Source of the DNA: Parabacteroides distasonis | GTDB lineage: Bacteria > Bacteroidota > Bacteroidia > Bacteroidales > Tannerellaceae | Reading direction: 5' to 3' | DNA length: 64,000 nucleotides | Assembly (NCBI GenBank): GCA_021531385.1 | Contig: JAFBIR010000002.1 | Location: 271,879-335,878, forward strand | Part shown: positions 27,195 to 35,693 of the stretch, piece after piece | How positions within the stretch are numbered: the stretch's first letter is position 1 | Layout of the letters: each line of letters begins with the position of its first letter | The notes under the pieces: generated by a model | Seen by the model: the letters and a program-made list of their open reading frames with translations, nothing else | Told to the model about the DNA's origin: nothing | Database searches by the model: none | Program-made: the position numbers and the translations under genes

Positions 27195-27545
27195 ATGAAA
27201 GTTCGTGAAGTCATCACATACAAGAACTACTTTGAGGATTTTTTTGCCGAGCAAGAACGAAAGGTGCAAGACAAAATCATCAAGGTATTGGACATCATTG
27301 AACAAATAGATCGTATTCCTTCCACCTATTTGAAATATATCGAAGGGACAAACGGCCTGTTCGAGGTGCGTATCAAGCTGGGGACAAACATCTTCCGCAT
27401 ATTTTGCTTCTTCGATGGCAATAAGTTTGTAATCTTGTTATCTGGGTTTCAGAAAAAGACTCAGAAAACGCCCAAAGGTGAGATTGAACGAGCGATCAAA
27501 TTAATGAGCGAGTATTACGAAGAGAAGAAAGGAGAGCAACGATGA
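27195..27545 (+). CDS. RelE/HigB-type toxin
   Basis: 116 residues from the ATG at 27195 (MKVREVITYKNYFEDFF). 'YIEGTNGLFEVRIKLGTNIFRIFCFF' and 'LLSGFQKKTQKTPKGEIERA' are the core of the phage-derived Gp49/HigB branch of RelE toxins, which cleave mRNA on the ribosome. The stop overlaps the antitoxin ATG (ATGA), toxin first, the usual higBA order. A TACCTTCG box lies only five bases before the ATG, so the transcript may be nearly leaderless. Confidence 0.88.
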   Translation: MKVREVITYKNYFEDFFAEQERKVQDKIIKVLDIIEQIDRIPSTYLKYIEGTNGLFEVRIKLGTNIFRIFCFFDGNKFVILLSGFQKKTQKTPKGEIERAIKLMSEYYEEKKGEQR

Positions 27546-27832
27546 ATACAAAGACGTTAGATCAGATTAAAGATAAATATTACGGTCCTGTGGGAACACC
27601 TGAGCGTGAACGCTTGGAGAATGAATTAGAGGCACTACGCATTGGATTCAAGATCAAGGCAGCAAGAGAGCAAAACGGCTTGACCCAAGCGGAGGTTGCC
27701 AAACGCATCAACAAGAAAAGAACCTTCATCTCCAAAGTCGAGACGGATGGCGAAAACATCACCCTGCGCTCCCTCTTCGAGGTGGTGGAACGGGGGCTTG
27801 GAGGCAAGCTCGTCATCAGCGTGGAGGTGTGA
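27542..27832 (+). CDS. HigA-type antitoxin, XRE helix-turn-helix
   Basis: 96 residues. The helix-turn-helix is 'GLTQAEVAKRINKKRTFISKVE' in the C-terminal half, and the N-terminal segment probably binds the toxin. It overlaps the toxin gene by four bases. It would neutralise the toxin and repress the pair's promoter. It converges with ATPase 2, leaving 10 bases between stops. Confidence 0.88.
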   Translation: MNTKTLDQIKDKYYGPVGTPERERLENELEALRIGFKIKAAREQNGLTQAEVAKRINKKRTFISKVETDGENITLRSLFEVVERGLGGKLVISVEV

Positions 27833-27842
27833 AAGGTGTATT

Positions 27843-28970
27843 TTACATCACCCACTCCATCCAGCTCTCGGGGGTGACAATGGCCTTCTCACGCACGTCG
27901 TAGGTGGAGAGGAAGGAGGCAGGGAATGGCGTGTTCGCCTTCTTGGGGTTCCATTTCATCTCGAAGAGCGAGAACTGCCCGTCGGCCTCCTCGATGTAGT
28001 CGATCTCCTGCTGCTGATTGGTGCGCCAAAAATAGCTGTTCACGTAACGCCCCGCATACTGGTTGGCCTTGATGCGCTCGCTGATGAAGAAATTCTCCCA
28101 CAAGGCTCCCGCATCCTGCCGGAGGGCAAGCGGCGCGAAATTCTGCAAAATGGCGTTGCGGATGCCATTGTCATAGAAATAGAACTTCTTGGCTCGCTTC
28201 AGCTCCGTGCGCAGGTTGCGACTGAACCCGTTCAGCTTGAAGATGATGAAGCACTTCTCCAATAGATCCACATACTTCTCGACGGTCTTGTTGTCAGTGC
28301 CGACGGTTTGCGCCAACTCGTTGTAGGACACCTCGCTGCCCACCTGCAAAGCGAGCGCCGTCAGCAGCTTCACTAACATTGTCGGGCGGCGGACGCTATC
28401 CAGGGAGAGTATGTCTTTGTAGAGATAGCTGCCCGACAGGTTATGGAGCAACTCCTTCGCATCCTCCTTGTGGTTGAAAATATCGGGATAGGAGCCATAA
28501 ATGAGGCGATTCTCCAGCGTCTGTTTCACGCCCAGCAATCCATACGCACGCATCAACTCGCCCGTCGATAGCGGGAAAAGGTGATACTCATACTTCCGAC
28601 CCGTAAGTGGCTCATCCAAACGGTTTTGAAGTTCAAAGGAGGAGGAGCCAGTGACCAACAGCTGCACGTCTGGGAAGTTCTCCGTGATGCGCTTCAAGGT
28701 CATGCCGATGCGATCCACCCGCTGTGCCTCGTCGATCATGACGATCTTATTGCCGGCAATCAGCAGCCTCAGCTCTTGGCTATTCATCCCCGCAAGCATC
28801 TCCCTCACCTCCGGCTCGTCGCAATTCAGCCGCAACACAGGCTCCTTCCGATCCTCCAGCACCATGTTGAACAGCGTGCTCTTGCCCACCTGTCTCGCTC
28901 CGATCACGATGATCACTTTCCCTCGGAACATCCGCTCCTCAATCTTATCTTGCAACAACCGCCTTATCAT
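27843..28970 (-). CDS. AAA ATPase with DUF4143 (ATPase 2)
   Basis: 375 residues from the ATG at 28970 (MIRRLLQDKIEERMF). The frame continues to a TTG at 29042, but the ATG matches the family start and lies behind a TATCTTTG box at 29001-29008. Walker A is 'GARQVGKST' (24-32) and Walker B 'IVMIDEAQ' (76-83). A winged-helix-like segment ('SYNELAQTVGTDNKTVEKYVDLLEK') precedes DUF4143 with 'FYFYDNGIRNAIL' and 'TNQQQEIDYIEEADGQ'. It is only distantly similar to ATPase 1. Confidence 0.88.
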   Translation of the reverse strand: MIRRLLQDKIEERMFRGKVIIVIGARQVGKSTLFNMVLEDRKEPVLRLNCDEPEVREMLAGMNSQELRLLIAGNKIVMIDEAQRVDRIGMTLKRITENFPDVQLLVTGSSSFELQNRLDEPLTGRKYEYHLFPLSTGELMRAYGLLGVKQTLENRLIYGSYPDIFNHKEDAKELLHNLSGSYLYKDILSLDSVRRPTMLVKLLTALALQVGSEVSYNELAQTVGTDNKTVEKYVDLLEKCFIIFKLNGFSRNLRTELKRAKKFYFYDNGIRNAILQNFAPLALRQDAGALWENFFISERIKANQYAGRYVNSYFWRTNQQQEIDYIEEADGQFSLFEMKWNPKKANTPFPASFLSTYDVREKAIVTPESWMEWVM

Positions 28971-29000
28971 ACTTTTGACCCTTTTGTTTCGTTGACTTCG

Positions 29001-29008
29001 CAAAGATA
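29001..29008 (-). promoter_or_regulatory. -7 promoter box for ATPase 2
   Basis: TATCTTTG on the minus strand, 31 bases before the ATG at 28970. No -33 at the expected spacing. Confidence 0.5.
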
Positions 29009-29033
29009 ATAAAACTATTTGATATTCAGTATT

Positions 29034-29099
29034 CGATCCCAAAATTCATACCGTTTTTTGGGATTACGATCCCAAAATTCATACCGATTTTTGGGATTA
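29034..29099. repeat. two tandem 33-bp units, each a potential hairpin
   Basis: Units 29034-29066 and 29067-29099 differ at one base. In each, ATCCCAAAA can pair with TTTTGGGAT. They lie just upstream of the ATPase 2 promoter. Confidence 0.85.
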
Positions 29100-29120
29100 G
29101 GTGCTCACGAGCCATCAAAC
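29094..29120 (-). pseudogene. relic matching the 3' end region of ATPase 1
   Basis: TTAGGTGCTCACGAGCCATCAAA matches TTAGGAGCCCACGAG.CATCAAA at 25697-25717, with three differences in 23 bases. That segment covers the stop codon and downstream flank of ATPase 1. The gene body is missing. Confidence 0.5.
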
Positions 29121-29137
29121 GGGAGTCGTTATTGACA

Positions 29138-29205
29138 CAATCTTACTGCATAAAATAGTGCCTTTTTTGTGCAGTACGGCTGCATTATTGCATAAAATCA
29201 TAGGC
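29138..29205. repeat. 68-bp direct repeat, copy 2
   Basis: Second copy of the element at 27015-27082, in the same orientation, with two differences (29143 and 29182). It lies upstream of the relic of an ATPase 1-like gene and of ATPase 2. Confidence 0.9.
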
Positions 29206-29210
29206 AAAGC

Positions 29211-29376
29211 GTAACAGCGCAACAGCGCAACAGTGATTTTCCAGCATATACCCTGCTCCGCAGGAATAGGTATAAATATAGTTTTATATTATAATATATA
29301 TATTATAATATAAAGTTGAATTTAGGTGTATGTGAGGGATAGGGCGAAAACAGCTGTTACGCTGTTGCGCTGTTGC
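29211..29376. other. origin-like structure: inverted 8-bp iteron arrays around an A+T palindrome
   Basis: Three abutting units GTAACAGC, GCAACAGC and GCAACAGT (29211-29234) and three in the opposite orientation, GCTGTTAC, GCTGTTGC and GCTGTTGC (29353-29376), bracket a perfect 32-bp A+T-only palindrome (29283-29314). The arrays are nearly equidistant from the palindrome centre. The layout resembles a replication origin or a protein-organised partition site, but no function has been shown. Confidence 0.6.
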
Positions 29377-29388
29377 GCCACTCATCAT

Positions 29389-29460
29389 TTAGGAGTTAGG
29401 AATGAGGAATTAGGAGTTGAAATTAATAATTAGGAGTTGGGAATTAGGAGTTAGGAATTA
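29389..29460. repeat. degenerate TTAGGA(A/G)TT repeats
   Basis: Imperfect tandem copies of (A)ATTAGGA(A/G)TT. Related short runs lie in other intergenic spots of this window (22545-22562, 33330-33360, 44225-44250). Confidence 0.6.
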
Positions 29461-29493
29461 TTCTGTAAATAGTATAATTTTTTCAATAAATAG

Positions 29494-29524
29494 TTGCGTA
29501 TTCGGAAGGGATGTTGTATATTTG
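29494..29524 (+). promoter_or_regulatory. promoter of the HU-like gene
   Basis: TTG (29494-29496), a 20-base spacer and TATATTTG (29517-29524). The untranslated leader would be about 175 bases long (about 29531-29707); I see no known riboswitch in it. Confidence 0.7.
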
Positions 29525-29707
29525 CAGTGTGTTCGAGAAGGTCGATCGCAAGGATAATAGATCACTGCTGCCCAAGATATTTTATCGCGCGAAACGACCT
29601 CAATGAGGCCTCGAATCGACGTTTCCATTTACGCAATCTGCCCTGAAGAGGGGGATTAAAAGAAAGTTTTCAACACCTGTTGATAACTTTGCAAATCATT
29701 CATTATC

Positions 29708-30304
29708 ATGATTAACTATTCTATCGTGATGCGTTCTGTCAACAGCAATCTGCTTGAAATTAACCAGGCGAAGGCACGGGTGAAGGCGGCTCGAATGGCC
29801 GGTGAGACGCCAGAGCAGGCGGATCTTGACCTGATCGCCACCGAGGAGCGAAAGGCGTTCGCCGTGGCGCAATATGCCGAGGTGATGCCGATCGAGAAGT
29901 TCGCGAAGCACATCGCCACTCATGGCTGCGTCTATAGCCGTGCGGACATCAGTGCCATCCTCTATATGGCGGTCGATTGCATGCGTGAGTTGCTCTTGGA
30001 CGGTAAGAAGATGCGCTTGGGCGACCTGGGCGATTTCTCGGTGAGCCTCTCCAGCCGTGGGGCGAGCGACCCGCAGAGCTTCTCGGCGCAAAACATCACG
30101 GATGTGAAGGTGGTGTGGGACGCGGGTAGCGCGTTCAAGACGTTGCTTCCTGAAGCGGAGTTCAACCTTGTGGCAAGCCGTGCGGCACAAGCGAAGGTGA
30201 TCAAGGCGATCAAGGCGGGCGAGAACAGCGTGGATCTGAACACGCCTATCGAGCCGGAACCTGTGGAGCCGGAACCGGAACCTGAGAACCCGGACGTTGT
30301 CTGA
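29708..30304 (+). CDS. HU-like DNA-binding protein (Bacteroidetes HU-HIG type)
   Basis: 198 residues. The core (about 1-140) matches the HU-related domain of Bacteroidetes, e.g. 'GKKMRLGDLGDFSVSLSSRG', the DNA-binding beta-arm region. The tail is acidic and repetitive (EPEPVEPEPEPEN). Such proteins frequently sit at the edge of polysaccharide loci and integrated elements in Bacteroidales. Here it separates the accessory island from the dTDP-sugar genes. It is monocistronic with a long leader and its own terminator. Confidence 0.85.
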   Translation: MINYSIVMRSVNSNLLEINQAKARVKAARMAGETPEQADLDLIATEERKAFAVAQYAEVMPIEKFAKHIATHGCVYSRADISAILYMAVDCMRELLLDGKKMRLGDLGDFSVSLSSRGASDPQSFSAQNITDVKVVWDAGSAFKTLLPEAEFNLVASRAAQAKVIKAIKAGENSVDLNTPIEPEPVEPEPEPENPDVV

Positions 30305-30328
30305 CGCCGGAAGGAGCCGCGATGCGCA

Positions 30329-30372
30329 GGGGTCGAATCCAATCGTGAGCACGACGAGGGTTCGCCCCTTTT
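30329..30372 (+). terminator. terminator after the HU-like gene
   Basis: GGGGTCGAA pairs with TTCGCCCC (one bulge), followed by TTTT. Confidence 0.65.
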
Positions 30373-30381
30373 GCATTAGCT

Positions 30382-31521
30382 TCAGCGGTTTTGATACATC
30401 CGCTCGTAATAGCGCATGTAGTCGCCACCGGTGATTTCCTCCACCCACGCCTGGTGCTCCAGATACCAGCGGATGGTCTTCACGATGCCCACCTCGAAGG
30501 GGGTCTCCGGCAACCAACCCAATTCCCGGTTGATCTTGGAGGGGTCGATTGCATAACGCTGGTCATGCCCGAGGCGATCCTTGACGAAGGTGATCAAGTC
30601 GTCGTTGATCCAATCAATGGCGATCTCGCCATCGGCGGTGCGCTCCTGCTTCTTCAACACTTGGCGGTAAGCGGGTTGCTCGGTCATGAGCTGACGGATG
30701 GTGCGGATTGTCAAGCGGACGATCTCGATGTTTTGCTTCTCGTTATGACCACCCACGTTATACACCTCGCCAGCACGCCCCCGGTGGATCACAGCGTCGA
30801 TCGCCTTGCAATGATCCTCCACGTAGAGCCAATCGCGCACGTTGGTGCCATCGCCATACACGGGCAGCTTCTTCCCTTCCAAGATATTCTTGATAATCAA
30901 TGGGATCAGCTTCTCCGGGAAGTGATAAGGGCCGTAATTGTTGGAGCAACGGGTGATGCTGACGGGCATCTTGTAGGTCTCATGATAGGCCTTCACGAAG
31001 AGGTCGGCGCTGGTTTTGGAGGCGCTGTAAGGGCTTCGGGGATCCAAGGGGGTCTCCTCGGTGAAATAACCCTCGGCACCTAAGCTGCCATACACCTCGT
31101 CGGTCGATACCTGATGGAAGCGAACGCCCTCCCGCCAAACGGGATAGCCTTTCTCATCCTTGCCGGTCACCCACGCCTTGCGCGCGGCATCCAGCAGGTT
31201 TTGAGTACCCAAGATATTGGTTTGCAGGAAGAGCTGCGGGTTCTCGATGCTGCGATCGACATGGCTCTCAGCGGCGAAATTGACCACGCAATCGAAGTGA
31301 TATTGCGCGAAGAGTTGATCCGCCAACGCCCGATCGCCAATGTCGCCCTTGACGAAGCAGCAACGCTGGCCATCTATATCCTCAGCGATGGTGCCCAGAT
31401 TGCCCGCATAGGTCAGCAGATCCAACACAACGATCTGAATATCCTCGTATTTCTTCAACATGTATTTGATAAAGTTGGCGCCAATAAAACCTGCCGCGCC
31501 GGTTACCAAGTATGTCTTCAT
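30382..31521 (-). CDS. rfbB: dTDP-glucose 4,6-dehydratase
   Basis: 379 residues. The Rossmann motif is 'GAAGFIG' (8-14), the catalytic 'TDEVYG' carries D141/E142, and Y165-SAS-K169 is the YxxxK pair. The C-terminus contains 'GDGTNVRDWLYVEDHC', typical of RmlB. It makes dTDP-4-keto-6-deoxyglucose for surface polysaccharides. It is 15 bases downstream of rfbC; rfbA and rfbD are not in the window. Confidence 0.95.
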   Translation of the reverse strand: MKTYLVTGAAGFIGANFIKYMLKKYEDIQIVVLDLLTYAGNLGTIAEDIDGQRCCFVKGDIGDRALADQLFAQYHFDCVVNFAAESHVDRSIENPQLFLQTNILGTQNLLDAARKAWVTGKDEKGYPVWREGVRFHQVSTDEVYGSLGAEGYFTEETPLDPRSPYSASKTSADLFVKAYHETYKMPVSITRCSNNYGPYHFPEKLIPLIIKNILEGKKLPVYGDGTNVRDWLYVEDHCKAIDAVIHRGRAGEVYNVGGHNEKQNIEIVRLTIRTIRQLMTEQPAYRQVLKKQERTADGEIAIDWINDDLITFVKDRLGHDQRYAIDPSKINRELGWLPETPFEVGIVKTIRWYLEHQAWVEEITGGDYMRYYERMYQNR

Positions 31522-31536
31522 CCTATTCCTCTGTGT

Positions 31537-32100
31537 TTAACGTTTGTAGCTGAAATTGTTTTCCGCCTCCGCCAAGGTAGGCGCCTGTGTATCTTTCGCC
31601 GAGAGATTGACAGCGGCGGGATCGGTAATGCCCCATTCCACCTGTATCGTCGGGTCGTCATAACGGATGCCTCGCTCATGGGAGGGCATATAGGGGTTAT
31701 CCACCTTATAGGTGAAGATAGCCTCATCGCTCAAGACATGGAATCCATGCGCAAATCCCTGCGGGATAAAGAGTTGCCGTTTATTCTCGTCGGAGAGCTC
31801 CACCGCCACATAGCGGCCGTAGGTGGGTGATTCCCTGCGAATATCCACCGCCACATCCAACACACGCCCCTTGATCACCCGCACCAATTTCGATTGCGCA
31901 TAGGGAGCCAACTGGTAATGCAAGCCACGCAGCACCCCTTTGGTGGAGCGAGATTCGTTGTCTTGCACAAAGCGCACGCCTCCCACTATCGAGTCGAACT
32001 CCTCCTGCTTAAAGGCCTCGAAAAAATAGCCTCTTTGATCGGTGAACACCTTGGGTTCAATGATCCAAACACCCGGTATCGTTGTTTCTTTATAGGTCAT
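31537..32100 (-). CDS. rfbC: dTDP-4-dehydrorhamnose 3,5-epimerase
   Basis: 187 residues, the usual length. Signatures include 'FQDNESRSTKGVLRGLHYQ'-like (here VQDNESRSTKGVLRGLHYQ), with the active-site histidine in RGLHYQ, and 'LFIPQGFAHGFHVLSDEA'. It acts after RfbB in dTDP-rhamnose synthesis. It is first of a two-gene unit with rfbB. Confidence 0.95.
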   Translation of the reverse strand: MTYKETTIPGVWIIEPKVFTDQRGYFFEAFKQEEFDSIVGGVRFVQDNESRSTKGVLRGLHYQLAPYAQSKLVRVIKGRVLDVAVDIRRESPTYGRYVAVELSDENKRQLFIPQGFAHGFHVLSDEAIFTYKVDNPYMPSHERGIRYDDPTIQVEWGITDPAAVNLSAKDTQAPTLAEAENNFSYKR

Positions 32101-32157
32101 AATGCTTATTATTCAGGATTTTGGAAGGAGAACTTATTCAATTCCTCATTCCTCATT

Positions 32158-33327
32158 TTAAAATAGGCTCTTTGCGATGCCCATCTCCAATCCTCTCAAC
32201 TCCGCCAAGCCACGCAAGCGGCCGATGCAGGAATAGCCGGGATTGGTTTTCTTCTTCAAATCATCAATCATCTGATGGCCATGATCGGGGCGCATGGCGA
32301 TGGAGCATCCCCGACGTTGCTGCAACTCCAAAAGCGCCTTCATCACGCCATACATATCCACGTCGCCCTCCAAGTGGTTGGCTTCGTAGAAGTTGCCCTC
32401 GGCATCCCGACAGGTGCTGCGGAAATGGACGAAATCAATGCGATCGCCGAAGCGTTCCATCATGGCAGCCAACTCATTATCCGCACGCACGCCAAACGAA
32501 CCGGTGCAGAGGCAAAGGCCATTGCTGGGGTTGGGCACCGCCTCGATCAACCGCTGGAAATCTTCCGCCGTGCTTAGGATGCGCGGCAACCCTAAGATGG
32601 AATAGGGAGGATCGTCCGGGTGAATCACCAAGCGTACACCTGCCTCATCGGCCACCGGGGCGATCTCACGCAAGAAATAGATCAGGTTCGACCGCAACTG
32701 CTCCGCGTCGATATCCTTGTACCGATCCAACGCCTCACGGAATTGATCGAGCGTGAAGCTCTCTTCCGAACCGGGCAACCCGGCGATCATGTTGCGCACC
32801 AATCGCTGCTTTTCCGCCTCATCCATCGCTTGATAACGCTTCCAAGCCTTCGCCTTATCCGCCGCTGAATACTCCTGCTCAGCCGCCGGACGCTTCAAGA
32901 TGTAGAGGTCGAACGCCAGGAAAGCCACCCGCTCAAAGCGCAAGGCCTTGGAGCCATCGGGAAGGGTATATGCCAAATCCGTACGCGTCCAATCCAATAC
33001 CGGCATGAAATTATAGGTGACGACCCGTATGCCACACGCACCGAGGTTGCGAATGCTTTGCTTATAGTTGTCGATATAGCGCTGGAAATCGCCTGTTTGC
33101 GTCTTGATATGCTCATGCACCGGCACGCTCTCTACCACGCTCCAACGCAATCCTGCCGCCTCGATCAAGGCTTTTCGCCGCTCGATCTCCTCTACGCTCC
33201 ATACCTCCCCATTCGGGATATGGTGTAAGGCGTTGACGACGCCTGTCGCACCCGCTTGCCGGATGTCTGCCAGCGAGACGGGGTCATTAGGGCCATACCA
33301 ACGCCATGTTTGCTCACACAGATACAT
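32158..33327 (-). CDS. uxuA: D-mannonate dehydratase
   Basis: 389 residues. The '[21 protein letters not shown]' start and '[17 protein letters not shown]' plus 'LCLCTGSFG' are diagnostic of UxuA, which dehydrates D-mannonate to 2-keto-3-deoxygluconate in glucuronate breakdown. It lies 35 bases downstream of the SDR-type mannonate oxidoreductase gene in the same unit. Confidence 0.95.
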   Translation of the reverse strand: MYLCEQTWRWYGPNDPVSLADIRQAGATGVVNALHHIPNGEVWSVEEIERRKALIEAAGLRWSVVESVPVHEHIKTQTGDFQRYIDNYKQSIRNLGACGIRVVTYNFMPVLDWTRTDLAYTLPDGSKALRFERVAFLAFDLYILKRPAAEQEYSAADKAKAWKRYQAMDEAEKQRLVRNMIAGLPGSEESFTLDQFREALDRYKDIDAEQLRSNLIYFLREIAPVADEAGVRLVIHPDDPPYSILGLPRILSTAEDFQRLIEAVPNPSNGLCLCTGSFGVRADNELAAMMERFGDRIDFVHFRSTCRDAEGNFYEANHLEGDVDMYGVMKALLELQQRRGCSIAMRPDHGHQMIDDLKKKTNPGYSCIGRLRGLAELRGLEMGIAKSLF

Positions 33328-33362
33328 AATAAATTGAGAAATTAGGAATTATAAATTAGGAT

Positions 33363-34175
33363 TTAAATGGAAAAGGCGTCGAAACCGCCATCAATGGGAA
33401 TCACCGTACCGGTCACGAAGGCGGAGGCATCGCTCGCCAACCACTGCAAGGTGCCCAGCAACTCCTCAGGTTTTCCTAACCGACGGAAGGGCGTATGCGC
33501 CACGATCGTGTTGCAACGGTCAGAAGGTGTGCCATCGGGATTGCTCATCAACGCCCGATTCTGATCGGTCAAGAAGAAGCCGGGCGCCATTGCGTTCACC
33601 CGTAAGCCCTCGCCAAACTTGATGGCCAACTCACCCGCCAGATACTGGGTGAAGTTGTTGATGGCCGCTTTCGCGCAGCCATACCCCACCACCCGTGTCA
33701 ATGGCCGCAAGGCGGATTCAGAAGAGATGTTGATGATGCTGCCTTTGCCCTGTCGCACCATCACCTCGGCAAACACCATCGTAGGGATCACGGTGCCAAA
33801 CAGGTTGAGATCCACCACCCCTCGGAAAGCCGACACATCCAAATCGAAGAAGGTCTTGCCGGGAGGGATAGTCGCACCCGCTTGGTTGCCTCCCGCCAGA
33901 TTCACCAACACGTCCACTTGCCCGTAACGCGTCAAGATCTGCTCGCGGCACGCCATCAACGAATCCCGATCCAACACATCCGATTGCAGGAAAAGCGCCT
34001 CTCCCTCAGCGTTATGAATCTCCTTCACCAAGGCCTCTCCCTTGTGCGGATTCCGACCTAAAATCACCACCTTTGCCCCCTCTTTCGCCAGATGCTTGGC
34101 CATGCAGGCACCCAAGATGCCGTATCCTCCGGTCAAAAGGATGACCCTATCTTTTACACTGAATAAATCGTTCAT
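33363..34175 (-). CDS. uxuB: SDR-family D-mannonate oxidoreductase (UxuB-like)
   Basis: 270 residues. The nucleotide motif is 'TGGYGILG' (16-23), NLAGG follows, and the catalytic S plus Y-GCA-K pair lies in 'SSESALRPLTRVVGYGCAK'. The family equates with the SDR-type fructuronate reductases of Bacteroidetes and Bacillus (YjmF-like) that replace the long-chain UxuB of Escherichia coli. Adjacency to uxuA supports that role. The exact substrate is inferred from context. Confidence 0.82.
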   Translation of the reverse strand: MNDLFSVKDRVILLTGGYGILGACMAKHLAKEGAKVVILGRNPHKGEALVKEIHNAEGEALFLQSDVLDRDSLMACREQILTRYGQVDVLVNLAGGNQAGATIPPGKTFFDLDVSAFRGVVDLNLFGTVIPTMVFAEVMVRQGKGSIINISSESALRPLTRVVGYGCAKAAINNFTQYLAGELAIKFGEGLRVNAMAPGFFLTDQNRALMSNPDGTPSDRCNTIVAHTPFRRLGKPEELLGTLQWLASDASAFVTGTVIPIDGGFDAFSI

Positions 34176-34197
34176 CTTACTGCTTTTTTGACAGTCA

Positions 34198-34228
34198 CAA
34201 ATGTAAGCCTATTTCTTGAATACGGCAA
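34198..34228 (-). promoter_or_regulatory. promoter of uxuB-uxuA
   Basis: On the minus strand TTG (34226-34228), a 20-base spacer and TACATTTG (34198-34205), 22 bases before the ATG. Confidence 0.7.
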
Positions 34229-34340
34229 TTCTATTTTCAAATAAGACGAAAAAGATAGAGGAAACAACCAAAGAGCCGCCTCATAGCTGTTAATTGTGGT
34301 AAAAAACGTCTGTTTAGGTCAATATTAGACCGCTTTTTCC

Positions 34341-34348
34341 TACTTTTG
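34341..34348 (+). promoter_or_regulatory. -7 box for RND operon 1
   Basis: TACTTTTG matches TAnnTTTG; the leader before the first ATG would be about 90 bases. No convincing -33 element. Confidence 0.5.
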
Positions 34349-34445
34349 TGAGGCTTAAGCAAGGAGTAAAACCTTTTTTTAGGAATACGACAGTGGTAAG
34401 GCTTGTGAAGAGCGTACTTTATTTCGACAAAATTTAAACTATAAT

Positions 34446-35654
34446 ATGTATCAGATGCTGAGATTAACAGTTACACCGTTAAGGCAAATCGCCTTATGCG
34501 CGATGGGTATGTCTTTATTAACCGCTTGCGGAAGCAGCGAGGGAGGCATGAAAATCGGCGACAATGAGTTTACGGTCATGACCGTCAGTACAACAACCAG
34601 TGATCAATCCACCTCTTATCCCGCTACGATCCGAGGCACGCAAGACATCGAAGTGCGTCCGCAGGTTTCCGGATTCGTGGTGAAATTGTGTGTGGATGAG
34701 GGTGCGACCGTACGGAAAGGACAAGCGCTGTTTCAAATTGATCCGACCCAATACGCAGCGGCTGTGCGTCAAGCGAAGGCGGCTGTGGAGATGGCCAAAG
34801 CAAACGTGAACACCTTGACTTTGACCGAGCAAAACAAGAAGATGCTGCATGAGAAACAGATCATCAGCGATTTTGAGTATCAATCAGCCATCAACCAGTT
34901 GATGTCCGCCAAAGCAAGTTTAGCACAAGCGGAGGCGCAATTGGTGAGCGCCAATCAGAACCTCTCCTTCTGCACGGTGACAAGCCCTTCGAATGGCGTG
35001 GTGGGCACCTTCCCCTATCGTGTGGGAAGCTTGGTGAGCCCCTCCATCGCACAACCGATGACGACCGTCTCTGAGATTGGCGAGATGTATGTCTATTTCT
35101 CCATGACCGAGAAGGAGCTGCTGAACCTCACGAAGGCGGGTGGCACCTTGAAGGAGCAATTAGAGAAGATGCCGGACGTGCAGTTACGTTTGGCCGATGA
35201 GAGCCTTTACAAATACAAAGGAAAGATTGATGCCGTGAGCGGCGTGATCGACCAATCGACCGGTTCGGTGAGCATGCGCGCGATTTTCCCCAACACCGAC
35301 AACGTCTTGCGTAGTGGTGGATCGGGTAGCGTCGTGTTCCCCTACACGATGGAGAACATCATGATCATCCCGCAATCGGCTACCGTAGAGATCCAAGACA
35401 AGAAGTTCGTCTTCGTGTTGCAAGCCGATAACAAAGTGAAGAACACGGAGGTGACCATCTCCTCGTTGAACGACGGCAAGAATTACATTGTCACCAATGG
35501 CTTGAAATCGGGCGACAAGATCGTGATCGAAGGCGTGCAGAAGGTAAGAGACGGCCAGGAGATCGTCCCCCTCACACCGGAGCAACAGAAAGCGAAATAC
35601 GATCAAGCGTTGAAAGATCAGAAAGAGGGCAACTTGCAAACGGCTTTCAATTAA
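34446..35654 (+). CDS. RND efflux periplasmic adaptor lipoprotein (system 1)
   Basis: 402 residues. The signal peptide ends in a lipobox, LLTAC, so it is a lipoprotein. Order of domains: lipoyl half ('VRPQVSGFVVKLCVDEGATV'), a short alpha-hairpin, the second lipoyl half ('CTVTSPSNGVVG'), then a beta-barrel and membrane-proximal domain, as in AcrA/MexA. It bridges the inner-membrane pump encoded next to the outer-membrane channel. An ATG at 34455 is an alternative start. Confidence 0.92.
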   Translation: MYQMLRLTVTPLRQIALCAMGMSLLTACGSSEGGMKIGDNEFTVMTVSTTTSDQSTSYPATIRGTQDIEVRPQVSGFVVKLCVDEGATVRKGQALFQIDPTQYAAAVRQAKAAVEMAKANVNTLTLTEQNKKMLHEKQIISDFEYQSAINQLMSAKASLAQAEAQLVSANQNLSFCTVTSPSNGVVGTFPYRVGSLVSPSIAQPMTTVSEIGEMYVYFSMTEKELLNLTKAGGTLKEQLEKMPDVQLRLADESLYKYKGKIDAVSGVIDQSTGSVSMRAIFPNTDNVLRSGGSGSVVFPYTMENIMIIPQSATVEIQDKKFVFVLQADNKVKNTEVTISSLNDGKNYIVTNGLKSGDKIVIEGVQKVRDGQEIVPLTPEQQKAKYDQALKDQKEGNLQTAFN

Positions 35655-35693
35655 TTCAGTTAGAGTGATTTGTATTGACTAAAACAGAAAGAC

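Noticed and set aside
28971..29042. TTG-initiated extension of ATPase 2
   Set aside because: It would run through the promoter box at 29001-29008, and the ATG at 28970 matches the family start.
29252..29264. Small CCTGC-TCC-GCAGG hairpin near the origin-like structure
   Set aside because: Five-base stem, easily expected by chance; not counted as a separate feature.
19462..30381. Integrase, relaxase, tRNA or att site that would define the accessory island
   Set aside because: I looked for these at both edges and found none, so the island's ends and mechanism of movement remain undefined.
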